Below are positions 8,077 to 15,409 of a stretch of DNA of 64,000 bases, one piece after another. The stretch comes from Faecalicoccus acidiformans (GTDB taxonomy: Bacteria; Bacillota_I; Bacilli_A; Erysipelotrichales; Erysipelotrichaceae). The stretch spans positions 62,001-126,000 of the forward strand of contig NZ_JACHHD010000001.1 in NCBI RefSeq assembly GCF_014202635.1, given 5' to 3'. The notes beneath the pieces are model-generated. The model saw only the letters and a list, made by a program, of their open reading frames with translations. It was not told the DNA's origin and did no database searches. A program made the position numbers and the translations under genes. The first letter of the stretch is position 1, and each line of letters opens with the position of its first letter.

Positions 8077-9471
8077 ATGCTCAGTAAACTATTCTCGAAA
8101 AAGCAGAGGACAGAGCCTCAGCTGGAGAAGCTAACCGGAGATTACCGGATGGTTCCTGAAGAGGACATGCGGCGCTATGAGTTTCAGGAGAAACTGTTTC
8201 GGACGATCGTGTCGGTTGAAGCAGATGCTCATAACGAAGAAAATCCCATGGCGATTGCTGTCCGTGTCATGAAGGCATGCTGTGATTTTTATGATGCTGA
8301 CTGGTGCGGCATTCTGATTGCAGACCTGCAGACGCAGGTGTTCATTCCTGAGATCTGGTACGACTCGGAGATTGGACCGATGCAGGATACGCTGTTCAAC
8401 GATATCGAATTTACGGAAGAATTTGCTACTTGGGCACAGCACCTGATTGAGCAGAAGCCGCTGATCATTCCGGATGTTGAACAGATCCGTGAGAGCAAAC
8501 CGAAAGAGTATGAGGCATATCAGCGGTTGGAAGCCAGGTCGATCATGGGTGTTCCTTTTGGTCAGCATCCCTTGGGCTTCATGGTCATCCGTAACATGAA
8601 GCAGTATACGGACCGGCCGGAACCGCTGCAGCTTGCCTGCTTTGTTGCCATGATGATGTTGGAACAGATCCGGCGCACCAGAATGGAAAAGCTGACAAAG
8701 ATGCATGATGAGGACGACGGCAGGTTCCGCATCCGCTATAACATCCTCGGACCGCATAATTTTGTAATTGACGGAAAAGAGATCTATGAACAGGATCTGC
8801 CGCATCCGAACCGGCGTGCATGGATCATCATGCTTTACATGGTTCTGCATAAGCGTCCGGTGGATCAGCAGAAGCTGATTGCCGACAACTGGCCGGATGA
8901 AGAAGTCGATACAGCCAGGAACAATATGCGGTAGGCGATCTTCCGGCTGCACAACGACCTGGCAGCGTATCATGACGTGAAGGTGATCGATACCAGAAGC
9001 AGGATGATGGATTTCTCCGGTGAAGTGAATGTGACAACAGATGCGGATGAGATGGAGGATCTTTATAATCGCGCAAAGAATCTGCCGGACGGGGATGACA
9101 AGATCATTCTTCTGAAGAAGGCCTTTGAGCTGTATCGCGGCAGACTGTTCATCCAGGGAGAGGATGACATCGGAACCTGGCTCTATGCATATACGACGCA
9201 TTACAATCAGGTCTACGTCGATTTGACGTCGGCGCTGCTGACGACACTCGGTCATATCAAGGACTATCGCTGCATTATGGATTACGGGCCGAGAGCGCTG
9301 GAGATCGAGCCCGGCATTCTCACAGCCTACTACTGGATCATCATAGCGGCAGATGAAACAGGCAACAGTGTGGCACGGGAGAAGTTCCTCCAGAAAGCAG
9401 CTGAGGATCTGATCGATGAGGAAAATGAGAAGCTGATGAAGCTGCTGGCTCTGCAGAACCATATGAGCTGA
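8077..9471 (+). pseudogene. GAF domain plus SARP/BTAD-type activator, split by an in-frame amber codon
   Basis: The frame runs from ATG 8077 (GGAGGGGG upstream) to a TAG at 8932-8934 and then stays open in the same frame to TGA at 9469-9471. The first 285 residues hold a GAF-like sensor domain (about 45-205) and the start of a winged helix (FVIDGKEIYEQDLPHPNRRAW onward). After the stop, AIFRLHNDLAAY completes the recognition helix of the winged HTH. A BTAD-like helical repeat region follows (YNRAKNLP, KKAFELYRGRLF, YGPRALEIEP). Read through, the product would be about 464 residues. The stop most simply reflects a CAG-to-TAG change in an otherwise intact gene. Downstream lie phased GTAAC repeats of the kind SARP proteins bind. 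Alternatives are amber read-through or two separate polypeptides; a restart at ATG 8977 would lack the full DNA-binding helix. Confidence 0.8.
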
Positions 9472-9490
9472 TTTCCTCATAAAAGTGCCG

Positions 9491-9594
9491 AGTAACAGGA
9501 AAGTAACAGACTGTGTAACGGCAAAGTAACAGGCAAAAAAGATTATTTTTGGAGTAACAGAATAGTAACGGCCTCTGTAGCAGGCCAAGTAACA
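9491..9594 (+). promoter_or_regulatory. Two blocks of helically phased GTAAC direct repeats (candidate SARP operator)
   Basis: GTAAC starts at 9492, 9503, 9515 and 9526, then at 9554, 9565, 9577 (GTAGC variant) and 9589. Within each block the spacing is 11-12 bases; the blocks are 28 bases apart. Most copies read AGTAACA or AGTAACG. SARP/BTAD activators bind heptamer direct repeats at 11-base spacing ahead of a -10 element. Nine bases after block one is GATTAT (9541-9546), a possible -10. The coding gene just upstream is a GAF/BTAD regulator, which fits. Confidence 0.7.
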
Positions 9595-9664
9595 CCCGCC
9601 CGGTAGGGTAGCCAAGGCAAAAACAAAATGCTTTGGAAGCCTTAGAACGGACGGGTGATTTTTT
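9594..9664 (+). terminator. Large hairpin followed by T run (terminator or attenuator)
   Basis: ACCCGCCCG (9594-9602) pairs with CGGACGGGT (9648-9656) with one G-T wobble. An inner AAGGC/GCCTT helix is present and GATTTTTT follows. It could end the regulator transcript or attenuate a transcript started at the GTAAC repeats. Confidence 0.55.
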
Positions 9665-9825
9665 GGAAGAAACATCGCAGCAGGAGGCGGTTGTTTTTGC
9701 AGGAAACTGTGAAAGCAGCCGCCTCTTATTTTTATGCAAACAGATCGGCGTTCGATGCCGGTCGCCTCCGGTTTCAGGGATTTGCAGCTGAAACACAAAT
9801 CTCAAACGAAATCGTAGGAACTGAC

Positions 9826-10122
9826 ATGAGAACAACAAAATTCAATATGAAAGACTTTGGCCTGAGACTGCGCAAGCTGAGACAGGCCTGCGGATTAACC
9901 CAGGAAGAGTTCTGCGACGTGATCGGGATCAGCGATACCCATTACCGGAAGATCGAAGCCGGTACCAGGACCGGATCGCTGGAGCTGATCGTGGAGATGG
10001 CGGAGTACTTCCATGTGAGTCTTGATTATCTGCTGCTGGGAGAGACAGAATCCAACAGCAAGGCGAAGAGGGATATCTTGGCTGTCATCGAGAGCCTTAC
10101 AAGGATTGCCCGGGAGCTGTAA
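9826..10122 (+). CDS. Small XRE-family helix-turn-helix regulator
   Basis: A 98-residue protein that is almost all helix-turn-helix: FGLRLRKLRQACGLTQEEF, then DVIGISDTHYRKIEAG, then SLELIVEMAEYFHVSLDYLLLGE (residues about 11-68). The ATG at 9826 follows GTAGGAA; the open frame extends upstream to 9655 but that part is not protein-like. It lies directly after the GTAAC repeats and the 9594-9664 hairpin, so the repeats may control it. It converges on the AbiE genes, with a strong shared terminator between. Confidence 0.85.
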   Translation: MRTTKFNMKDFGLRLRKLRQACGLTQEEFCDVIGISDTHYRKIEAGTRTGSLELIVEMAEYFHVSLDYLLLGETESNSKAKRDILAVIESLTRIAREL

Positions 10123-10137
10123 GCCAACAAAAATGAA

Positions 10138-10185
10138 GGAGCAGAGAGACCGCATTTATTAATCTCTCTGCTCCAGTTTGTTTTA
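10138..10185. terminator. Bidirectional terminator, 12-bp stem
   Basis: GGAGCAGAGAGA (10138-10149) pairs perfectly with TCTCTCTGCTCC (10163-10174) between the convergent XRE and abiEii genes. Confidence 0.75.
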
Positions 10186-10197
10186 TTTGCCAAAGGT

Positions 10198-11085
10198 TTA
10201 TTTCCAGCACCCCTCATTCGGATCCCATTCAGTTACTGTGGTCTTGGTTTGAGTCAGAAGGGGCGTTACAAATGTCTTGATCCGGACCATAGCATCGTTC
10301 ATTGAGACTGGGATCAGAGCTTTTTTCTTTTTCAGGAATGAGTTCCATCTGGTCTGATGCATCGAATCACCACGAAACTCATCGCTGAAAGCTGCAGTGT
10401 CCATTGTAATGGGAGTTTTCCGGTTTGTGAATGTTTCCATGACAGCGTTGTTCAGTTCTTCATAGTCGAAGAGATACTTCTCTGAGAGGACATAAATATC
10501 GTAGAAGTCCTTATAACGGCTGTTCAGGAAACCGTTTTTGACAATAGCTTCCAGTTTCTCAGCAATGGAAGATTCCAAAGAGTATGCGTTCACTTTGGGT
10601 GCTTCCATATCCAGGATCACGGGGAATTCCATCTCTACGGCATCGGGATAAATCACATCGCCAAATCCGATATCAATCCCGATTGGAATTCTGGTCCGGT
10701 CAAGATATGCGACCGCTGAGATATGCAGTCCATGGTACTCTTTGAATTCTGTGATATCTTCAGCTGTAATGGAATCAAGGTCGAAAACAAGAGCATCGTC
10801 AGTGTCCAGAGTAAAGATATCGCGGAAGACGGTTTTCATTTCCTCAGCGCTGTTTGAGATACGTCTGGCCAGCAGGTCAACGTCTGTTGTGGCACGCTCG
10901 TACTTCCTGTCGAAGATGGCATACAGAAAGATGCCGCCTTTCAGAACAAAATGGCTGGCATACGGAGATACTGAGATCCGGTAAATCGTCCGCTCAAGTC
11001 CGTAATAGACGAGAGCTTCCTGGAACGTGCAGCCGGAGCTGACAGCGAAATTCTTCAGTCTTGCCTTTACGGAATCTGCATTCAT
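10198..11085 (-). CDS. abiEii: AbiEii-family nucleotidyltransferase toxin
   Basis: Toxin half of a type IV toxin-antitoxin pair; AbiEii proteins are nucleotidyltransferases that block growth and cause abortive phage infection. The 295-residue product has the family core FVLKGGIFLYA, then RATTDVDLLAR (polymerase-beta-like D-x-D). The later motif is SSIAEKLEAIVKNG, followed by SRYKDFYDIYVLS. The ATG at 11085 has GGAGG upstream and overlaps the abiEi stop (ATGA), so antitoxin and toxin are translated together. The frame continues upstream of this ATG but without a ribosome site. All expected motifs are present. Confidence 0.9.
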   Translation of the reverse strand: MNADSVKARLKNFAVSSGCTFQEALVYYGLERTIYRISVSPYASHFVLKGGIFLYAIFDRKYERATTDVDLLARRISNSAEEMKTVFRDIFTLDTDDALVFDLDSITAEDITEFKEYHGLHISAVAYLDRTRIPIGIDIGFGDVIYPDAVEMEFPVILDMEAPKVNAYSLESSIAEKLEAIVKNGFLNSRYKDFYDIYVLSEKYLFDYEELNNAVMETFTNRKTPITMDTAAFSDEFRGDSMHQTRWNSFLKKKKALIPVSMNDAMVRIKTFVTPLLTQTKTTVTEWDPNEGCWK

Positions 11086-11669
11086 GAAACAAGCACCTCC
11101 AGATAAGTTCTTACAATAGCTTCGCACCGCAGCATTTTGGCATAGGTGTAGAGCCGGTCGATCTGCCGATCCTTCCTCTTCAGGTAGTTGCGCAGCACCT
11201 CTGATGTTTCCTCAATGCCGATCTTATTGCGGTAGTAAATGATATCAACGACAGTCTTTTCAATGTCAAAAATACGGAATGAATCGCCGCCTTCCGTGAT
11301 TTTCGTGATACCGGTATCCATGCGGGAAGGGTCAAAATAGAATATTTTGATCTGTGGCCAGTCAGGAAGAGTACTGACTTTTTTCTTCCGGTCGATCGCA
11401 ACATCAATCACATCAGGAAGGAAATTGGTAAGCTCATAATATCGGGCGGCACTCATCAGGCAGATCACACCCTCCGGAACATATGCAGCAGCGTTGATAA
11501 AATCATTCTCATCACCTTTATAGGAGAGATTCTCATATGTGGTTCTGTTGATGCGGTGCAGCCTACCGTTTTCTTCCAGCTGGCCAATTTTGTAGTAGGA
11601 ATAGCCCATGTCTTTCAGTTCACTGGTCGTGTAGTATTTCTGATTTGCATCAAGTGCGATCACAGTCAT
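11082..11669 (-). CDS. abiEi: AbiEi-family antitoxin / transcriptional regulator
   Basis: Antitoxin half of the AbiE pair; AbiEi proteins carry an N-terminal winged helix that represses the operon and a C-terminal neutralising domain. The product (about 195 residues) has the N-terminal wHTH (YYTTSELKDMGYSYYKIGQL, then LHRINRTTYE) and the family middle segment PEGVICLMSAARYYELT. The later motif is FRIFDIEKTVVDIIYYRNKIG. Start choice is uncertain: ATG 11669 sits two bases after GGAGG, while GTG 11663 has better spacing. The longer frame to 11768 has no ribosome site and encodes an unlikely hydrophobic stretch. Confidence 0.88.
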   Translation of the reverse strand: MTVIALDANQKYYTTSELKDMGYSYYKIGQLEENGRLHRINRTTYENLSYKGDENDFINAAAYVPEGVICLMSAARYYELTNFLPDVIDVAIDRKKKVSTLPDWPQIKIFYFDPSRMDTGITKITEGGDSFRIFDIEKTVVDIIYYRNKIGIEETSEVLRNYLKRKDRQIDRLYTYAKMLRCEAIVRTYLEVLVS

Positions 11670-11854
11670 CACCTCCTTGACCGGAGTATACATCATTCTC
11701 ATAATAATTTCAACTAAATTCGGCAGAAAAAATAATAGCAGAAAATAATTAAAATACCGCAGGTGCAAATCATGATCCGCACCGGTCTTAAAAAGGACGG
11801 TGACCGGTCGCTTCAGGCGCTAAAATTCAGCTTTCACTGACCCTAAAATTGGAA

Positions 11855-12253
11855 CCGTAGGAGGGGTTTCCCTCCTACGGCGACATGGATCTTTGAAAAC
11901 TGAATATCATTCATCAGATACATCCCTGTACGGGCGTGAAAATGTCAGCCGGTTGAAACATACGCAATGACTCCGGAAGGATGAGCGAGAAATATGCCGT
12001 TCATATATGCAGGACAGCTACCTGCAAGGCGATGAAACGTACGGGCACAATGGTACTTCTGTCCAGCCACAGCCCCGGGTGGAACCGGGATCACGCAATG
12101 GGGGCAGCTGCGGGAGAACCTCGCGGGGGTGAGAGGCCCATGGAGCTGAAAGCATTCAGCCGTCTGATGACTTCCCGGTCACTTGGGTGTCGAGGATAAA
12201 TAAGTGAAAAGGAAATGAACGTTACGCCGCCGGCCTTATTACGACCGGCGGTG
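11855..12253 (+). ncRNA. Candidate structured non-coding RNA ahead of the toxin-recombinase genes
   Basis: The 620 bases between abiEi and the mazF-like gene hold no convincing protein but a run of local hairpins. These are CCGTAGGAGGG/CCCTCCTACGG (11855-11865 with 11870-11880), GCAGG/CCTGC (12009-12013 with 12021-12025) and CCCGG/CCGGG (12074-12078 with 12085-12089). Next are CCTC/GAGG (12119-12122 with 12133-12136), GCTGAA/TTCAGC (12145-12150 with 12155-12160) and CGCCGCCGG/CCGGCGGTG (12225-12233 with 12245-12253). A series of stable helices without coding potential suggests a structured leader or regulatory RNA. I cannot name a known family. Confidence 0.4.
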
Positions 12254-12290
12254 ATACATATACAGACATTTCTGTAGAGAGGAATTGCCA

Positions 12291-12665
12291 ATGAAAGAGT
12301 TTATCTACCGCAAGGGCGATGTATTCCTTGCGGATCTTGGTATTCCTCATGGCTCAGAGCAGGGCGGCCGCCGTCCGGTCGTGATCATTCAGAACGATGA
12401 CGGCTGCGTGTATTCTCCAACAGTAACGATGGTGCCGATGACAACGGCGATCAAGAAACCTTTCCAGAAGTCCCACTACATTCTCCGGTATTCGGACTGC
12501 ATCCGTTACCGATCGATGGTTGAGGCAGAGCAGATCCAGACTATTGACAAGGACCGCATCATTCGGCGGATCGGTCATCTGGATCCAAGGGATATATCCG
12601 GAATCGAAGAGGCCATGAGGAATCATTTCGGCTTCGATATCCCGGACTGTATTGAGGCTCCGTAA
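12291..12665 (+). CDS. PemK/MazF-family toxin (endoribonuclease fold)
   Basis: MazF-type proteins cleave mRNA at short sequences. The 124-residue product has the family N-terminal core GDVFLADLGIPHGSEQGGRRP followed by VVIIQND, the PTVTMVPMTT strand, and a MVEAEQIQTID segment, all in the usual order and at normal length. ATG 12291 follows AGAGGAA; a TTG two codons earlier is less likely. No antitoxin of the MazE type is adjacent. The next small gene does not resemble one, so this may be a solitary or element-control MazF homologue, as often seen beside large serine recombinases. Confidence 0.85.
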   Translation: MKEFIYRKGDVFLADLGIPHGSEQGGRRPVVIIQNDDGCVYSPTVTMVPMTTAIKKPFQKSHYILRYSDCIRYRSMVEAEQIQTIDKDRIIRRIGHLDPRDISGIEEAMRNHFGFDIPDCIEAP

Positions 12666-12698
12666 ACATGATGACGAAGGAAAGGAGGGAATGCTCAG

Positions 12699-12875
12699 AT
12701 GGAGAAGAATGAGAAACTGCTTCGCTATTCCATGCAGCTGGCTTATCTGCATACGCTGCTCTCTGCAAAGCTGATCACCGAGAGTGAGTATTCCCGGATC
12801 AAAAAGAAATTGCAGAAAGATTATAAAGTACCGTCTGACATCCTTGCTGATTTTGAATCGCGTGATGTAAGGTGA
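12699..12875 (+). CDS. Small SHOCT-like protein between toxin and recombinase
   Basis: A 58-residue protein with AAGGAGGG about nine bases before the ATG. It reads as two short helices joined at LLSAKLITESEYSRIKKKL, a pattern like the SHOCT (short C-terminal) domain, followed by a charged tail. It lies between the MazF-like gene and the recombinase on the same strand with short gaps, so all three are probably co-transcribed. Its function is unknown; possibly a recombinase accessory or directionality protein. Confidence 0.65.
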   Translation: MEKNEKLLRYSMQLAYLHTLLSAKLITESEYSRIKKKLQKDYKVPSDILADFESRDVR

Positions 12876-12894
12876 GGCAAAGGAGGCGAGGCAG

Positions 12895-14769
12895 ATGGCA
12901 AAAGTCGATGTAATCAAGGCTCAGGTATCTGTGACTGACCGCAGAAGACGCAGCAAATCCATAGAACGAAAGCGCGTTGCGGCATACTGCCGGGTCAGCA
13001 CGGACAGTGAGGATCAGCTGAACAGCTACAGATCGCAGGTTCAGTATTATACAGATAAGATCAGCGAAAACGTGGACTGGATGATGGCCGGAATCTATGC
13101 GGATGAAGCGATTACCGGCACCCAGGTGGCAAAGAGAGAAGGCTTCCAGAAAATGATCAATGACTGCATGAGCGGTCAGATTGATATGGTCATCACGAAG
13201 TCGATCTCGCGCTTTGCCCGCAATACATTGGACACACTGAAGTATGTCCGGATGCTGAAGGAGAAGGATATCGCCGTCTTCTTCGAAGTTGAGAATATCT
13301 CTTCCAACGTCAAGAAGGGACTGGCAATGAAGATGTCCCGTGGCGAGATCGTGGGCTTTGCCGGAGCGCTTGGATATGACTATGATCCGGAGACAAAGAC
13401 CATCTCAGTGAATGAGGAAGAGGCGAAGGTAGTCCGGTATATCTTCAAACGCTATATCGAAGGAATGGGAGCGCATGTAATCGCCAGGGAGCTGGAGCAG
13501 ATGGGAGCGCTCACCAATCGCGGCAACAAGAGCTGGTACGATTCAACCGTTCTCGGGATCATCAAGAATGAAAAGTATAAAGGGGATTTGCTGCAGGGAA
13601 AGACATTCACAGTCGATCCGATCACAAAACGCAGACTCGGAAACCTGGGAGAGGTTGACCAGTATCTGATGAAGGATCATCATGAGCCGATCATTTCAGA
13701 AGAGATGTGGGAGCAGGCGCAGGCGATCCTGAAAAGAAGAACCGTAGTCCATGAGAATTCAAACGTAGATCCGAATTCATACCGGGAACAATACAGCCGG
13801 AAATTCGCTTTCAGCTGTATGGTCAAATGCGGCTTCTGCGGAGCATCACTGACACGGCGTTCCTGGCACAGCGGATCCAAGTATCATAAGAATATCTGGC
13901 TGTGCATTTCCTCTTCCAAATACGGTAAGAAGAACTGCCCGGAAAGCAAGGGCATTGCTGAGGAAGTCCTGGAAAGTGCATTCGTCGAATCCTACCGGAT
14001 GATCACGAATGATCATAAGGATGTCCTGGAAGAATTTCTGCAGAGAACAGAAGAGGAGCTGCATTCCGATGCGACGCTGCAGGAGATCGATCGCGTAAAA
14101 AAAGAACTGAAGCAGCTTGATCAGAAGATGCAGCGTCTTCTGGATATGCATCTGGAACAGCAGATCGACTTCGGTACCTATGAGGACAAAAAGCTGGAGA
14201 TCATCAAGGAGCAACAGCTGAAGACAACAGAGCTTAAAAGACTACAGGGTGAAGCTGATATCGAGAAGGATTTACGCAAGAGGTTGGACGCAATGCGCAA
14301 GCTCCTTTCCGATGCTCCTATACTCAAGGAATTCGACAGAAATGTTTTTGAAAGCATCGTTGAAAAAGTTATTGTAGGCGGGTATGATGACGAGGGAAAT
14401 GCAGATCCGTCGATGATCACATTTGTCTATAAGACCGGGTTTGAAGACAAGAAAAAGGGTGACGATTACAAGCCTCCGAGGAGGAATTCCAAGTCTAAAA
14501 AATTGTCGTCACAACCTACCGACGACAGCAGCAAATTGTCACAACAAGCTATTGACGTTGCATATAGAAAGTGTGGTACTTTTATCCCGCAAAGCTTCGG
14601 ACAGTGTTTTGAAGAGATCATCGAATGGATAAAAATATTTATCAGATTGCAGAGCAGATACTCCAATTGCATCAGAAGGCCTATGAGATTTATTTGCCGC
14701 TCGTTGAAGATGTGTGCAGCCGAACTGTGTCAGAAGAAGAATTGTCGCATTTGTTGGATGATCTATTGA
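12895..14769 (+). CDS. Large serine recombinase, probably internally deleted
   Basis: Site-specific recombinase of the TndX/TnpX type that would excise and integrate the element. The catalytic serine is S35 in AAYCRVSTDSEDQ, and SRFARNTLDTL follows in the resolvase domain. The recombinase domain (about 145-270), a zinc ribbon (CGFCG with a distal CISSS-NCPES pair) and a coiled coil (about 370-470) are also present. At FFEVENISSNVKKG (about 128-142) the roughly 25 residues that normally separate the end of the catalytic domain from the long helix appear to be missing. The C-terminal 50 residues (SRYSNCIRRPMRF onward) are not family-like and overlap another gene in a different frame. It is probably inactive; family assignment is sure. 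Confidence 0.88.
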   Translation: MAKVDVIKAQVSVTDRRRRSKSIERKRVAAYCRVSTDSEDQLNSYRSQVQYYTDKISENVDWMMAGIYADEAITGTQVAKREGFQKMINDCMSGQIDMVITKSISRFARNTLDTLKYVRMLKEKDIAVFFEVENISSNVKKGLAMKMSRGEIVGFAGALGYDYDPETKTISVNEEEAKVVRYIFKRYIEGMGAHVIARELEQMGALTNRGNKSWYDSTVLGIIKNEKYKGDLLQGKTFTVDPITKRRLGNLGEVDQYLMKDHHEPIISEEMWEQAQAILKRRTVVHENSNVDPNSYREQYSRKFAFSCMVKCGFCGASLTRRSWHSGSKYHKNIWLCISSSKYGKKNCPESKGIAEEVLESAFVESYRMITNDHKDVLEEFLQRTEEELHSDATLQEIDRVKKELKQLDQKMQRLLDMHLEQQIDFGTYEDKKLEIIKEQQLKTTELKRLQGEADIEKDLRKRLDAMRKLLSDAPILKEFDRNVFESIVEKVIVGGYDDEGNADPSMITFVYKTGFEDKKKGDDYKPPRRNSKSKKLSSQPTDDSSKLSQQAIDVAYRKCGTFIPQSFGQCFEEIIEWIKIFIRLQSRYSNCIRRPMRFICRSLKMCAAELCQKKNCRICWMIY

Positions 14770-14891
14770 ATTTTGCGTATGTTGAAAAAATATTGAGATT
14801 GTATAAAAGGGTATGTAGATATTATTTTGATGTATATCCTAGTTGTATCAGGGATTACATTGAAGCATATTGGGAAATCTGGGAACGTTAA
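14625..14891 (+). CDS. Small acidic protein overlapping the recombinase 3' end
   Basis: An 88-residue acidic, helix-rich protein (MDKNIYQIAEQILQLHQKAYE at the start, IEAYWEIWER at the end). It overlaps the recombinase by 145 bases in another frame. In that overlap this frame looks more like real protein than the recombinase tail does, which suggests that the recombinase reading frame has been altered upstream of 14625. The ribosome site is weak (GAAGAG about eight bases before ATG). No family recognised. Confidence 0.5.
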   Translation: MDKNIYQIAEQILQLHQKAYEIYLPLVEDVCSRTVSEEELSHLLDDLLNFAYVEKILRLYKRVCRYYFDVYPSCIRDYIEAYWEIWER

Positions 14892-14894
14892 GAT

Positions 14895-14935
14895 ATAGTG
14901 TTTTATATGAAATGATAAAAAATACAAAACACTAT
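14895..14935. repeat. 10-bp perfect inverted repeat at the element edge
   Basis: ATAGTGTTTT (14895-14904) and AAAACACTAT (14926-14935) are perfect inverted arms with a 21-base A/T loop, immediately after the last element gene. It could be a terminator for the recombinase transcript or part of an attachment site. Confidence 0.5.
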
Positions 14936-15007
14936 GTGCTCTATATCGGCATTTGGCAATGAAATATAAGAAGAGCAACAAACAATAATAGAAGAGGTTG
15001 GGATCGA

Positions 15008-15378
15008 ATGAAGAGTTACGGTGAAATTGTTATCTATCAAACGGAAGATGGATTGACAAACATTGAGGTTAAAATCGAAGATGAAACTGTATGGTTGTCA
15101 CAGCAACAAATGGCCGATTTATTTCAAACATCTCGTACAAATGTAGTAGAACATATCAAACATATATACGAAGAAGGTGAACTTGATGAGAATTCAACCT
15201 GTCGGAATTTCCGACAGGTTCGAAAAGAAGGCAATCGAGACGTTTCAAGGGAAATGCCATTCTATAATCTTGATATGTTAGCGGACTCTTTTTGGATTCA
15301 GAAAAAGCGAACATTGAAGCTAAAAAAGTGAACATTGGAGTAGAAAAAACGAACATTGAAGAATATTTTATAAGTTGA
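15008..15378 (+). pseudogene. RhuM-family protein remnant
   Basis: The N-terminal 95 or so residues match RhuM (virulence RhuM / Fic-associated family): EIVIYQTEDGLTNIEVKIED, then ETVWLSQQQMADLF, then HIKHIYEEGELDE and FYNLDML. After that the usual body is missing. The frame then runs into a stop at 15331, while the neighbouring frame continues with three heptad repeats (ANIEAKK, VNIGVEK, TNIEEYF) resembling the coiled C-terminal end, to TGA at 15378. This fits an internal deletion plus frameshift. A 25-base palindrome lies inside it. Confidence 0.75.
15196..15220. repeat. 25-base near-perfect palindrome inside the rhuM remnant
   Basis: AACCTGTCGGAA (15196-15207) and TTCCGACAGGTT (15209-15220) are exact inverted arms around one T. 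The sequence is also part of the RhuM-coding segment (CRNFRQV). Confidence 0.9.
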
Positions 15379-15409
15379 GTTTTGAGATCAAAGGAAAGGA
15401 GGATGTTGT

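Noticed and set aside
8131-9798. A 555-codon open frame on the minus strand opposite the GAF/SARP gene
   Set aside because: It is antisense to a clearly family-like plus-strand frame, has no ribosome site, and its translation (many C, H and R, no domain) looks like a codon-bias shadow.
11886-11906. CTTTGAAAACTGAATA-like sequence recalling rRNA spacer or leader regions
   Set aside because: No 16S, 23S or 5S sequence is nearby; only this short motif resembles an rrn spacer.
11855-12253. Group II intron or known riboswitch in the structured leader
   Set aside because: I could not find a domain V-like hairpin, a 5' GUGYG start or a riboswitch core that I recognise, so no family was named.
15300-15378. 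Three 21-base repeats as a CRISPR-like or tandem DNA repeat
   Set aside because: They read as protein heptads (ANIE, VNIG, TNIE) of the RhuM C-terminal coil and differ in sequence; there are no spacers.
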